Origin: Arenimonas donghaensis DSM 18148 = HO3-R19
Lineage (GTDB): Bacteria > Pseudomonadota > Gammaproteobacteria > Xanthomonadales > Xanthomonadaceae
Reading direction: 5' to 3'
Assembly (NCBI RefSeq): GCF_000743535.1
Contig: NZ_AVCJ01000012.1
Span: 1-64,000 of the forward strand
Length of the DNA: 64,000 bases
A program made the translations under genes and the position numbers. Positions 1 through 11,150 of this stretch are shown here, in pieces. Each line of letters starts with the position of its first letter. Position 1 is the stretch's first letter. Under the pieces are notes generated by a model, which saw nothing but the letters and a program-made list of their open reading frames with translations, was not told the DNA's origin and made no database searches.

Positions 1-1011
1 AGCCGGAGGGGCGGGCGGCGCAGGCGGCGCGGGCGGCGAGAACCACTTCAGCGAGGGTGCCTCGGGCACGGTGACCTGCACGGTGCGCGACTTGCGGTCG
101 CGCAGCAGCTGCACCTGCAGCTTCTCGCCGGCGTCCTGGCCGCGCAGGGCGCGCATGGCGTCGCGGGGTGTCGCCACGTCCTTGCCGCCGATGCGCTGGA
201 TCACGTCGCCGGGTTCGAAGGCTTCAAGGTCCTTGCCGCCGCTGAGCACCAGCACGCCGCGATCGGTGCCGAAATAGCGGCCCAGCTTGGCGTCCACCGA
301 GGCCAGGTTCAGGCCGTTCCAGCGGAAGGCCTGGGCCAGCACGGTTGGCGTGCAGTCGTCGTCGCCGGGCGGGCAGGGCGCGCTGGCCATGCGCGCGATT
401 TCCATCTCGATGCCGGGGTGGATCAGCGGCTGGGCCTGCAGCTCGATCAGTTCGTGCATCGCGTGGGCGCGCTCGGTGTCGTGCTCGAACTTGAACTCCC
501 AGTTTTCGCCGCCGGAGAACATCATCACGCGGGCGGCATCACCCGCGGTCACCGTCGCGCTGGCCGGTTTGCCGTCGCGCTGGTAGCCCAGGCGGACCTT
601 CTGGTCCATCTTCAGGGCGCCCAGCAACTCGCGGGCCTGGTCGATGGCGGCGTCGCCCTTGGCGCTGATGGCCTTGCCGTCGATGCTCAGCAGCTGGTCA
701 CCGCTGCGCAGGCCGGCTTTCGCTGCGGGCCCTTCGGGGGTGACGGCGGCGATGCGCACGCCCGGTTCGCCGGGCTCCGCGCTCATGACGATGCCGAGCC
801 GGGCGCGCTTTCCTTCGCTGCGCAGGCGTTCGACGTCCACGACGCGGACCTGGTGGGCTTCGCGACTGAGTTCGGCCACGCGCTTGGCGGCTTCGGCAAG
901 TTCGGCGCGGGCGCGTTCAAGTTCGGTGGCGGCCTTGGCTTCGGGCGTGGCGGCCTGGGCCCCGGCGGCAAGCGCCGCGGCGACGAACAGGGACAGCATG
1001 CGGATCTTCAT
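1..1011 (-). CDS. PDZ-domain periplasmic protein (partial, C-terminus off the window)
   Basis: The start at 1011 gives a signal peptide of about 20 residues (MKIRMLSLFVAAALA...) and 337 codons are visible before the left edge cuts the gene. After the signal come an Ala/Glu-rich helical, probably coiled-coil stretch (about residues 25-60), a clear PDZ domain at about 68-160 (GPAAKAGLRSGDQLLSIDG) and a weaker second PDZ at about 235-325 (EPGDVIQRIGGKDV). The visible end is proline-rich. No trypsin-like protease domain is visible, so it is not an ordinary DegP/HtrA. It lies 23 bp downstream of the anti-sigma-like gene and is probably the third gene of the sigma operon, so an envelope-stress or regulatory role is inferred. 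The exact function is unknown. Confidence 0.8.
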   Translation of the reverse strand, partial: MKIRMLSLFVAAALAAGAQAATPEAKAATELERARAELAEAAKRVAELSREAHQVRVVDVERLRSEGKRARLGIVMSAEPGEPGVRIAAVTPEGPAAKAGLRSGDQLLSIDGKAISAKGDAAIDQARELLGALKMDQKVRLGYQRDGKPASATVTAGDAARVMMFSGGENWEFKFEHDTERAHAMHELIELQAQPLIHPGIEMEIARMASAPCPPGDDDCTPTVLAQAFRWNGLNLASVDAKLGRYFGTDRGVLVLSGGKDLEAFEPGDVIQRIGGKDVATPRDAMRALRGQDAGEKLQVQLLRDRKSRTVQVTVPEAPSLKWFSPPAPPAPPAPPA

Positions 1012-1034
1012 GGCGGGATTCCTCGGTGGTGAAG

Positions 1035-1604
1035 TCAAAACGTGGCGACCAGCGGGCCGTCGAGCTGGCCACCCTGCACAGCGACCCACTGGGCGGTGCC
1101 CTGCAGGCTGGCGTAGTCGCGAAGGGTGGTGACGCGTTCGCGCCAGAGCGCGGTGCGCTCGGATTCGCTGAGCTCGGGCGAGGCCAGGGCGTCGTCCAGG
1201 CGGGCGATGCGATCTTCCAGCTCCAGGCCCAGCAGCAGCGTATTGGCCGAGCCCACTTCGTGGCGGGAGACCGTGGCCAGCAGGGCTTCAAGCTGGGCGG
1301 ACTCGGCCATCAGTTCGTCCAGGTCGCCGGCTTCGGCGGGGACGGCAACCACGGCCGGTGTTTCCTGTGCCGGGGCGGGGTTGCGATCACGCGGCATCGG
1401 CAGCACCAGCGCCAGGGCCAGCACGGCGGCGGCCGCCGCGGCCAGCGCGAAGGGCCAGCGCGGACCGCGTGGCCGCGTACGCACGGCGTCGAATCGTTCG
1501 GCCAGCTGCGGCCAGGCGCTGCGCTCGGGGGCTTCGAGCGGCAAGCGCGCGATGGCCTCGGACAGGCGCAGGCCGGGCAGGGGTTCGCGGATGTCGTCAG
1601 GCAT
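1035..1604 (-). CDS. Single-pass membrane protein, putative anti-sigma factor
   Basis: This 189-residue protein has an N-terminal cytoplasmic segment of about 45 residues, one transmembrane helix at about 48-68 (rich in Ala, Val and Leu) and a periplasmic helical domain. Its ATG overlaps the end of the sigma gene by 8 bp, with AGGAGGTG just upstream, so the two are translationally coupled. That position and topology are those of anti-sigma factors. However, there is no HxxxCxxC zinc motif of the ZAS type. The N-terminal pattern (LP-x-E-x-P-x-x-x-x-WP-x-L-x-x-RF) is also seen in the protein at 28390-28848, which likewise overlaps an ECF sigma gene. Anti-sigma function is inferred from context; the fold is not recognised with certainty. 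Confidence 0.75.
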   Translation of the reverse strand: MPDDIREPLPGLRLSEAIARLPLEAPERSAWPQLAERFDAVRTRPRGPRWPFALAAAAAAVLALALVLPMPRDRNPAPAQETPAVVAVPAEAGDLDELMAESAQLEALLATVSRHEVGSANTLLLGLELEDRIARLDDALASPELSESERTALWRERVTTLRDYASLQGTAQWVAVQGGQLDGPLVATF

Positions 1605-2169
1605 GGGAAGTCACCTCCTGGGTGATGCGGAGCAGGTCGCGCAGGCGGCGGGTGCCGCGCGCAAGCTGGGATTTGGAAAAACTGGCGGTCTTGCCCATCA
1701 GGGCAGCGATCTCGTCGTGGGTGTAACCCTCGGCGTGGTAGAGCCAGATCACGCTGCGAGTGGCTTCGGGCAACTTGCCCAGGGCCTGCGCCAGCAGGGC
1801 CGCGTCGGCGGCCGCGGGCGGCAGCATCACGTCGTGCGCCTCCAGGTCGACCTCGTCGCTGTCCTCGGCGAGGGGCTGCCGGTTCCGCTTTCGCAGCCGC
1901 ATCAGCGCCTCGTTCACCGCGATCTGCCGCAGCCAGCCCCAGAACGGGCAGTCGCCGCGGAATTCACCAATGCGGTCGAACAGCTTGAACATCGTGTCCT
2001 GGAGCACGTCCTGGGCTTCCTCGCGCTGGCCGGTCAGGCGCAACGCCAGGGTGAACACCGGGCGCTCGAAGCGCCGGTATATCTGCTCGAAGGCACTGGC
2101 TTCGCCGCGCTGGGCGCGGTGCACCAGGTGGTCGGGCAGGTCGATGGCGAAGGAGGAGGGTGGGCTCAC
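1597..2169 (-). CDS. ECF-type RNA polymerase sigma factor (RpoE-like group)
   Basis: A 190-residue extracytoplasmic-function sigma factor. Region 2 spans about residues 12-85 (AFEQIYRRFERPVFTLALR, then EEAQDVLQDTMFKLF and the WGWLRQIAVNEAL core-binding/-10 helix). Region 4 spans about 128-182 (LPEATRSVIWLYHAEGYTHDEIAALMG). It redirects RNA polymerase to an envelope-related regulon. I chose a GTG start at 2169 because no in-frame ATG lies between it and the upstream terminator; a TTG 27 bp further up is possible. It overlaps the anti-sigma-like gene by 8 bp. It sits just downstream of a TonB receptor but behind that gene's terminator. Its partner lacks a FecR domain, so this is not a FecI/FecR system. 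Confidence 0.88.
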   Translation of the reverse strand: MSPPSSFAIDLPDHLVHRAQRGEASAFEQIYRRFERPVFTLALRLTGQREEAQDVLQDTMFKLFDRIGEFRGDCPFWGWLRQIAVNEALMRLRKRNRQPLAEDSDEVDLEAHDVMLPPAAADAALLAQALGKLPEATRSVIWLYHAEGYTHDEIAALMGKTASFSKSQLARGTRRLRDLLRITQEVTSHA

Positions 2170-2209
2170 ATCGGTCTTGGATGCGCCGGGAGCCAAAAGC
2201 GTCGCACAT

Positions 2210-2238
2210 AAAAAAGGCCGGGGTTTCCCCCGGCCCTT
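2210..2238 (-). terminator. Rho-independent terminator of the TonB receptor gene
   Basis: Read on the minus strand, this is a 9-bp GC stem (GGGCCGGGG/CCCCGGCC) with a GAAA tetraloop, followed by six T residues. It lies 24 bp beyond the stop of the receptor gene and separates that gene from the sigma operon. Confidence 0.9.
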
Positions 2239-2261
2239 GCGTCCCGTCCCTGGACGTTGGA

Positions 2262-4463
<2,202 letters not shown>

Positions 4464-4525
4464 GGGGCTCTCTTATTGATGTTCGCGGGGCAGGGCCGGG
4501 GCGGGCCGGCTGCGCGAATGGTACT

Positions 4526-4544
4526 GATGTCGAGAATCATTCGC
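4526..4544. promoter_or_regulatory. Candidate Fur box upstream of the TonB receptor
   Basis: The 19-mer GATGTCGAGAATCATTCGC matches the classical Fur consensus at 13 of 19 positions. It lies between the receptor start (4463, minus strand) and qmcA (4616, plus strand). The receptor is the likely regulated gene, because iron uptake receptors are standard Fur targets. Confidence 0.65.
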
Positions 4545-4615
4545 AACAACATTCGCGCGCGGTTCGGCCGGCTTGGCCTTAGACTGCGACCCGGACAATT
4601 CAGGGGAAGGCGGCC

Positions 4616-5581
4616 ATGTTGGAAATCCTGGGCATCATCATCCTGCTCGCCGGCGTCGTACTGCTGTTCAAGGCCGTGCGCATGGTCCCGCAGGGCTTTG
4701 AATGGACGGTCGAACGCTTCGGCAAGTACACCCATTCGATGAGCCCCGGCCTGCACCTGCTGGTCCCGGTCATCCAGAACGTCGGCCGCAAGGTCAACAT
4801 GATGGAACAGGTGCTCGACGTGCCCAGCCAGGACGTCATCACCAAGGACAACGCGGTGGTCAAGGTCGACGGCGTCATCTTTTTCCAGGTGCTCGACGCC
4901 GCCAAGGCCGCCTACGAGGTGTCCAACCTCGAAATCGCCACCATCGCCCTGGTGCAGACCAACATCCGTACCGTCATCGGCTCGATGGACCTGGACGAAT
5001 CGCTGAGCCAGCGCGAAACCATCAACGCCCAGCTGCTCAACGTCGTCGACCAGGCGACCAATCCCTGGGGCATCAAGGTCACCCGCATCGAGATCCGCGA
5101 CATCCAGCCGCCCCGCGACCTGGTCGATGCGATGGCGCGCCAGATGAAGGCCGAGCGCGAGAAGCGCGCCAACATCCTGGAAGCCGAAGGCCACCGGCAG
5201 GCGGAAATCCTGCGCGCCGAAGGCGAGAAGCAGGCCGCGATCCTGGAAGCCGAAGGCGAGCGCGAGGCGGCCTTCCGGGAAGCCGAGGCCCGCGAGCGGC
5301 TGGCCGAAGCCGAAGCCAACGCCACCCGCATGGTTTCCGAGGCGATTTCCGCCGGCAACCTGCAGGCGATCAACTATTTCGTCGCGCAGAAGTACATCGA
5401 GGCGTTCAAGGCCCTGGCCGAAGCGCCCAACCAGAAGTTCGTGCTGATGCCCATGGAAGCCAGCGGTGTGATCGGCTCGCTCGGTGGCATCGCCGAACTG
5501 GCCCGGGTGACGCTGGGCGGCACGCCATCGGGCGAGCCGCCGGCGACGCCCGCGCCGCGCGCCAAGTTCGCCGGGGGCTGA
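4616..5581 (+). CDS. qmcA: SPFH/stomatin-like membrane protein, QmcA family
   Basis: A 321-residue protein with one N-terminal transmembrane helix (about 1-22), an SPFH/band-7 domain (about 22-180, with VPQGFEWTVERFGKY and SPGLHLLVPVI) and a long Ala/Glu-rich coiled coil at about 180-245 built from near-repeats of ILEAEGxRQA. A Gly/Ala/Pro tail follows. Length and layout match QmcA (YbbK) and paraslipins, which form ring-like scaffolds around membrane proteases and lipid microdomains. It is followed after only 3 bp by an NfeD-family gene, the usual partner, so the pair is an operon. Confidence 0.92.
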   Translation: MLEILGIIILLAGVVLLFKAVRMVPQGFEWTVERFGKYTHSMSPGLHLLVPVIQNVGRKVNMMEQVLDVPSQDVITKDNAVVKVDGVIFFQVLDAAKAAYEVSNLEIATIALVQTNIRTVIGSMDLDESLSQRETINAQLLNVVDQATNPWGIKVTRIEIRDIQPPRDLVDAMARQMKAEREKRANILEAEGHRQAEILRAEGEKQAAILEAEGEREAAFREAEARERLAEAEANATRMVSEAISAGNLQAINYFVAQKYIEAFKALAEAPNQKFVLMPMEASGVIGSLGGIAELARVTLGGTPSGEPPATPAPRAKFAGG

Positions 5582-5584
5582 GCC

Positions 5585-6016
5585 ATGCGCATCGAACTGG
5601 TGGTCTGGGCGGGGCTGGCGCTGCTGCTGATCGCGGCCGAGGCCTTGCTGCCCGGCATCTTCCTGCTGTGGCTGGGGTTCGCGGCGGCGGCGATGTTCCT
5701 GCTGCTGCTGGTGGTGGACCTGCCGCTGGTCTGGCAGGCGCTTGCCTTCGTGGTGCTGGGTTTCGTGTCCATCGGTGTCTACATCCGGTTCTTCCGTGGC
5801 CGGGAAAAGCCCAGCGACCAGCCCAACCTCAATCGCCGCGGCGACCAGCTGGTCGGCCAGGTCTTCCATCTCGACCAGGCCATCGTCGATGGCCGCGGCC
5901 GGGTGAAGATCGGCGATGCCTTCTGGCCGGTCGAGGGGCCCGACCTGCCGGTGGGAGCCCGGGTGCGGGTGCTGTCGGCCCACAACATGGCGCTGCAGGT
6001 GCAGGGCGCGGACTGA
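5585..6016 (+). CDS. NfeD-family membrane protein (YbbJ-like)
   Basis: A 143-residue protein with two to three hydrophobic helices in the first 75 residues (ALLLIAAEALLPGIFLLWLG and following) and a soluble C-terminal OB-fold-like domain at about 80-143 (RRGDQLVGQVFHLDQAIVDG, then KIGDAFWPVEG). NfeD proteins of this short class are encoded next to stomatins and help organise membrane protein complexes. The start is 3 bp after the qmcA stop, which indicates translational coupling. E. coli ybbJ-qmcA has the same pairing. Confidence 0.9.
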   Translation: MRIELVVWAGLALLLIAAEALLPGIFLLWLGFAAAAMFLLLLVVDLPLVWQALAFVVLGFVSIGVYIRFFRGREKPSDQPNLNRRGDQLVGQVFHLDQAIVDGRGRVKIGDAFWPVEGPDLPVGARVRVLSAHNMALQVQGAD

Positions 6017-6053
6017 ACGCGCCGCCACCGTCCGGCGGCCCCGCCTTGGCGTT

Positions 6054-6072
6054 GGAAGTGAGAACCATTATC
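6054..6072. promoter_or_regulatory. Candidate Fur box upstream of the ferric ABC importer
   Basis: The 19-mer GGAAGTGAGAACCATTATC matches the Fur consensus at 14 of 19 positions, with its right half nearly perfect. It ends 28 bp before the start of the iron-binding protein gene at 6101, which is where a repressor would block transcription. Confidence 0.75.
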
Positions 6073-6100
6073 ATCTGATGGTCCCCACGAGGAGCCGTCC

Positions 6101-7093
6101 ATGTCCCGCACCGTGATTGCCCTGCTTCTGGCCAGCCTGGCCGCCCCCGCCCTGCAGGCGGCCGAGCTGGTCGTTTATACCGAACGCCGCGAACCGCTGG
6201 TCAAGCCGCTGTTCGAGCGCTACGAAGAAGAAACCGGCACCCGCATCCGCGTGTTGTCCGACGGCGCGCCGGTGCTGATCGAGCGCCTGGCCGCCGAGGG
6301 CGCGAACACCCGCGCCGACATCTTCATGGCCGTCGATGCCGGCAACCTGTGGCAGGCCGCCGAACGCGACCTGCTGGCGCCGACCGACTCCGCAGCGCTC
6401 GCCGCCGCCATCCCGGCCCACCTGCGTGATGCGCAGGGACGCTGGTTCGCGCTGTCGCAGCGGGCCCGCACCATCGTCTATTCGACCGAGCGCGTGCAGC
6501 CCTCGGCGCTGTCCACCTACGAAGCCCTGGCCGCCCCCGAGTGGAAGGGGCGCCTGTGCCTGCGTTCGTCGAAGAAGGTCTACAACCAGTCGCTGGTCGC
6601 GACGATGATCGAGCGCATGGGCGCCGAGCGCACCGAGGACGTCGTGCGCGGCTGGGTCGCCAACCTGGCCACCGCGCCCTTCGCCGACGACACCCTGCTG
6701 GCCAAGGCGATCGCCGCCGGGCAGTGCGACGTCGGCATCATCAACACCTATTACCTCGGTCGCCTGCAGGCCGACGAACCTGGCTTCCCGGTCCAGGTAT
6801 TCTGGGCCAACCAGCACGCCGGCGGTGCGCACGTCAACGTATCCGGCGCCGGCATCGTCGCCGCTTCCAGGAACAAGGGCGCCGCGCGCGACTTCCTGGA
6901 ATGGCTGGCCTCCGACTCGGTGCAGGCGGACTTTGCCAGCGTCAACTACGAGATCCCGGCCCGTGAAGGCGTGAAGCTCGACCCGGTGGTCGCGGCCTGG
7001 GGTCCGTTCAAGCCCGACCCGGTGAACGTCGCCGTGGCCGGCCAGCGCCAGGCCGAAGCCGTGCGCCTGATGGACCGCGCGGGTTGGCGCTGA
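6101..7093 (+). CDS. Fe(3+) ABC transporter periplasmic iron-binding protein (FbpA/FutA family)
   Basis: A 330-residue binding protein with a Sec signal peptide (about residues 1-20, ending LQA-AE) and the FbpA-type start of the mature chain (LVVYTERREPLVKPLFERYE). The adjacent tyrosine pair in INTYYLGRL corresponds to the iron-coordinating tyrosines of this family. It captures ferric iron in the periplasm and delivers it to the permease encoded 4 bp downstream. A GAGGAG ribosome-binding site precedes the ATG. A Fur box at 6054-6072 implies induction by iron starvation. Confidence 0.92.
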   Translation: MSRTVIALLLASLAAPALQAAELVVYTERREPLVKPLFERYEEETGTRIRVLSDGAPVLIERLAAEGANTRADIFMAVDAGNLWQAAERDLLAPTDSAALAAAIPAHLRDAQGRWFALSQRARTIVYSTERVQPSALSTYEALAAPEWKGRLCLRSSKKVYNQSLVATMIERMGAERTEDVVRGWVANLATAPFADDTLLAKAIAAGQCDVGIINTYYLGRLQADEPGFPVQVFWANQHAGGAHVNVSGAGIVAASRNKGAARDFLEWLASDSVQADFASVNYEIPAREGVKLDPVVAAWGPFKPDPVNVAVAGQRQAEAVRLMDRAGWR

Positions 7094-7097
7094 TCCG

Positions 7098-8684
7098 ATG
7101 ACACCCGGCGCGACCGGCGGCCGCGGCGGGTCGCGCCTGCTGGCCTGGCTGCTGGCGGCACCGCTGGTGTTGCCGGCGTTGTGGCTGGCCACGTCGTTCG
7201 CGACCCCGCAGCCGGAGGTCTGGCCACACCTGTTCGACCAGGTGCTGCCGCTGGCCGCCCGCAACACCTTGGGCTTGCTGGTGCTGCTGGCCGTGTTCGC
7301 CATGGTGCTGGGCGTTGGTTTTGCCTGGGCCAGCGCACGCTATGAATGGCCGGGTCGCCGGATCTTCGACTGGGCGCTGGTGCTGCCGCTGGCGCTGCCC
7401 GGCTACGTCGTCGCTTTCGTCTACGTCGGCCTGGCCGACTACGCCGGGCCGCTGCAGTCGGCCTGGCGAGCGCTGGGGCTGCCGGCGTCGGGCTTTCCGG
7501 AACTGCGTAGCGTGCCCGGCGCGGCGGCGGTGCTGGCGCTCGTGCTTTATCCCTATGTCTTCCTGGTCGTGCGCGCGGCCTTCCTGCGCCAGGGCAGCGC
7601 CGCCATGGACGCGGCGCGTTCACTGGGGCACGGTCCCTTCTCGGCGTTCTTCCGCGCCGCGCTGCCGATGGTGCGCCCGGCCTGGGCTGCCGGCTTGTCG
7701 CTGGTCCTGCTCGAAGCGCTGGCCGACTTCGGCGCGGTCAGCATCCTGGGCGTGGATACCTTCAGCACGGCGATCTACAAGACCTGGTTCGGCCTGTACT
7801 CGCTGCCCGCGGCGGCGCAGCTGGCCTGCGGGCTGATCGGCTTGGTGGTGCTGGTGCTGCTGCTCGAGCGCTGGACCCGGGGTCGCGCCCGGCACGCCGG
7901 CAAGCAGCTGCTGCCGCCGGCGCGGCGGCCGCTGCGTGGAGCGCGGGGCTGGGCGGTGACGGCGGCCGCCGCGCTGACGGTCGGCCTCGGATTCGGCGTT
8001 CCGGTGGCGCAGCTGTTGGCCTGGTCCTGGGAAGTGCGCAGCCGCTTGCCCGAGGTGGGCGAAGCCGGCTTGAACACGGTGCTGCTGGCGGCGATGGCGG
8101 CGGCGGTGGTGCTGCTGCTGGCGCTGGTGTTCGCCGTGCTGTCGCGGCGCAGCGATGACGATCGCGGCGTGCGTTCGGCGGCCTTCATCGCCGGCCTGGG
8201 CTACGCGGTGCCAGGTACGGTGCTCGCCGTGGGCGCCATGTGGCTGCTGGTGGCGGCCGAGCGGGCCACGCCCTGGCTGGCGGCACTGGCCTTGAGCTCG
8301 TCGGTGCTGGCGGTGCTGGTGGCGCTGTGCGCGCGCTTTTTCCGGGTCGGCCACGAAACCATCGACGCCGCCTTCCACGCGCTGCGCCCGTCGCTGCTCG
8401 ATTCGGCGCGGCTGCTCGGTGCCTCGCCCTGGCAGCGGCTGCGCTGGGTGGTGCTGCCGCTGCTGCGCCCGGGCCTGGTCGCGGCCGGCCTGCTGGTGCT
8501 GGTCGAAGTGGTGAAGGAACTGCCGGCGACCCTGATGCTGCGTCCCTTCGGCTGGGACACCCTGGCGGTGAAGATCCACGCCTACACCAGCGAAGGCCTG
8601 TGGATGCAGGCGGCGTGGCCGGCGCTGTGGCTGTGCCTGGCCGGGCTGCTGCCGGTGTGGTGGCTGGTCCGCCAGCAGCGGTAA
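7098..8684 (+). CDS. Fe(3+) ABC transporter fused permease (FbpB/SfuB family)
   Basis: A 528-residue inner-membrane permease made of two homologous halves of about six helices each. Each half carries an EAA-type coupling loop: SLGHGPFSAFFRAALPMVRP near residue 175 and LLGASPWQRLRWVVLPLLRP near residue 440. It moves ferric iron released by the binding protein across the inner membrane. It starts 4 bp after that gene. The expected ATP-binding FbpC subunit is not next to it: the next gene downstream is gcvT. The ATPase must come from elsewhere or be shared. Confidence 0.9.
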   Translation: MTPGATGGRGGSRLLAWLLAAPLVLPALWLATSFATPQPEVWPHLFDQVLPLAARNTLGLLVLLAVFAMVLGVGFAWASARYEWPGRRIFDWALVLPLALPGYVVAFVYVGLADYAGPLQSAWRALGLPASGFPELRSVPGAAAVLALVLYPYVFLVVRAAFLRQGSAAMDAARSLGHGPFSAFFRAALPMVRPAWAAGLSLVLLEALADFGAVSILGVDTFSTAIYKTWFGLYSLPAAAQLACGLIGLVVLVLLLERWTRGRARHAGKQLLPPARRPLRGARGWAVTAAAALTVGLGFGVPVAQLLAWSWEVRSRLPEVGEAGLNTVLLAAMAAAVVLLLALVFAVLSRRSDDDRGVRSAAFIAGLGYAVPGTVLAVGAMWLLVAAERATPWLAALALSSSVLAVLVALCARFFRVGHETIDAAFHALRPSLLDSARLLGASPWQRLRWVVLPLLRPGLVAAGLLVLVEVVKELPATLMLRPFGWDTLAVKIHAYTSEGLWMQAAWPALWLCLAGLLPVWWLVRQQR

Positions 8685-8777
8685 TCCTTCCGCATTCGCG
8701 GCAGGATCACCCCCACGATCTGCTGCGCATATCGCGGGCCCCGGCTCATTCCTCCCGATCCCCGCGCTTGCCGGCGC

Positions 8778-8797
8778 GCCCCCTTGACCAAGGGGGC
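8778..8797. other. Perfect hairpin between fbpB-like gene and gcvT
   Basis: An 8-bp perfect stem (GCCCCCTT/AAGGGGGC) with the loop GACC lies 94 bp after the permease stop. The following sequence has only a few scattered T residues, so it is at best a weak intrinsic terminator. It could instead be part of the gcvT leader. No glycine-riboswitch core is recognisable here. Confidence 0.4.
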
Positions 8798-8846
8798 TCT
8801 TCATCCTGCGATAATGTCGGCTTTCCGGTGGGGCAGCGAAAGCCAA

Positions 8847-9938
<1,092 letters not shown>

Positions 9939-10021
9939 TTCCCCCGGCCGGGTGCCATGTCGGCCCGGCCGCGTTTAAACTAGCGGCCACTCCATCCGCC
10001 CCCCCATCCGAGGCCCCGAAC

Positions 10022-10417
10022 ATGAGCGAAATTCCCGGCGACCTGAAGTTCCTCAAGTCCCACGAGTGGGCCCGCGTCGAAGACAACGGGCGCGTCACCG
10101 TCGGCATTTCCGACCATGCCCAGGGCCTGCTCGGCGACCTGGTCTATGTCGAGCTGCCCAACGTCGGCGACACCGTCGAGCAGGGCGGCGCCAGCGCCGT
10201 GGTCGAGTCGGTCAAGGCCGCCTCCGACGTCTACTCGCCGATCGCCGGCACCATCGTCGAGGTCAACTCGGCGCTGTCGGACAAGCCCGAGACCATCAAC
10301 GAAGACGCCTTCGGCGAAGGCTGGATCTTCGTGCTCGAGCCCTCCGAGCCGGAGCAGCTCAAGGAGCTGCTTTCGCCCGACGACTACGCCCAGCTGCTCG
10401 AGGACGATGGCCACTGA
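10022..10417 (+). CDS. gcvH: Glycine cleavage system H protein
   Basis: A 131-residue lipoyl carrier protein of standard length. The lipoylation lysine lies at about residue 65 in [14 protein letters not shown]. It shuttles the aminomethyl intermediate from the P protein to the T protein (gcvT just upstream) and then to the L protein. A strong intrinsic terminator follows 23 bp after the stop. Confidence 0.97.
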   Translation: MSEIPGDLKFLKSHEWARVEDNGRVTVGISDHAQGLLGDLVYVELPNVGDTVEQGGASAVVESVKAASDVYSPIAGTIVEVNSALSDKPETINEDAFGEGWIFVLEPSEPEQLKELLSPDDYAQLLEDDGH

Positions 10418-10440
10418 TTCCGGCCCGACCCGTTGCACCG

Positions 10441-10473
10441 AACACGGCCGCCCCTGGGCGGCCGTTGTTTTTT
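10441..10473 (+). terminator. Rho-independent terminator of gcvH
   Basis: A 9-bp stem (CGGCCGCCC/GGGCGGCCG, two-base loop CT) with further AAC/GTT pairing at the base is followed by a run of six T residues. Confidence 0.93.
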
Positions 10474-10796
10474 CCGGTGCCGGAAGGGTCGCCAGGCGCG
10501 TCGAAAATCCGCGCACTTTTGCTTTTTGCGGTGCGCAATCGCCGATTCCGGACAGGCCGGCGCAAGGTTTTTTTCAGCCGCGGTTCGCGTGCATCCGGAC
10601 GCATGCAGGACCTCTTCCAGGTGCGGTGCATGACGTCGCGCGACGCGGGCGCGATGACAACGGAGGCTTTTTTTACGATGTTTTTTTCAATGCGGGTTTT
10701 CTTACGCGATCGCGGGCACGCTGCCGTCGCCCGGACGAGGGCGTCGGCGTGGCCGTAACCCGGCCGACACCCCTTGAAAATTTTTGTGCAAAGTTG
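10474..10796. other. Non-coding stretch with T-tracts upstream of the candidate RNA promoter
   Basis: No convincing gene is seen on either strand; short open frames here lack ribosome-binding sites and typical codon use. The stretch holds several T-tracts unusual for this GC-rich DNA, at about 10568-10574, 10668-10674, 10681-10687 and 10697-10700. They could bend the DNA or act as an upstream element for the promoter at 10797. Confidence 0.5.
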
Positions 10797-10825
10797 TTGA
10801 CATCCCGAAATCCCCTGATTAGCTT
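10797..10825 (+). promoter_or_regulatory. Sigma-70-type promoter
   Basis: A perfect -35 hexamer TTGACA (10797-10802) and a -10 hexamer TAGCTT (10820-10825) are separated by the ideal 17 bp. AT-rich DNA lies directly upstream. Transcription should begin near 10832, more than 300 bp before the H1-like gene. Confidence 0.7.
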
Positions 10826-10831
10826 TCGCCC

Positions 10832-11020
10832 AGCAGATGTCAACTGCGGAAGCGAGTGATCAGGAACGAGTCGACAACGCGAGCCACGACACCGAACTCC
10901 ACCCAAGAAATCATAAAGGTGGATCAGGGCAAACATCCCTCCGCGATTGTGGATTCGTCCTCAGGCAACACCCCCATTTCCAACGCCCGGACCGGTTGCG
11001 GCCCGGGCGTTTGTTTTTCC
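10832..11020 (+). ncRNA. Candidate small RNA or attenuated leader upstream of the H1-like gene
   Basis: A transcript starting near 10832 would meet a strong terminator at 10980-11020, giving an RNA of about 185 nt. It contains small hairpins, such as TCCACC/GGTGGA around 10900-10925 and GGA-TTCG-TCC around 10952-10961, plus several GGA triplets. The short open frames inside have no Shine-Dalgarno sequence and look non-coding. It may be a free sRNA, or a 5' leader whose terminator controls the downstream histone-like gene. I do not recognise the family. Confidence 0.5.
10980..11020 (+). terminator. Rho-independent terminator or attenuator
   Basis: A GC-rich stem (AACGCCCGG paired with CCCGGGCGTT, with an additional CCGG/CCGG-type inner pairing) is followed by TTGTTTTT. 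It lies 130 bp before the H1-like start and would end the candidate RNA that begins near 10832. Confidence 0.8.
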
Positions 11021-11150
11021 GGCGCCGCCCCGCGCCGGCAAGAATCCGATCGCCCCGGCATGACCGTGGCGGCGGTACGACCCGGGTCCTGACCCGGGGC
11101 GGTGCCTTTGAGACTGGGCAGTCCAAAAGCCAACTGACGAGGAGTTGACC

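Noticed and set aside
8685-8846. Glycine riboswitch upstream of gcvT
   Set aside because: The conserved aptamer core sequences are not visible; only one hairpin and a short leader are present.
10832-11020. 6S RNA (ssrS)
   Set aside because: The length is similar, but there is no long rod-like pairing of the two ends and the usual zapA/fau neighbours are absent.
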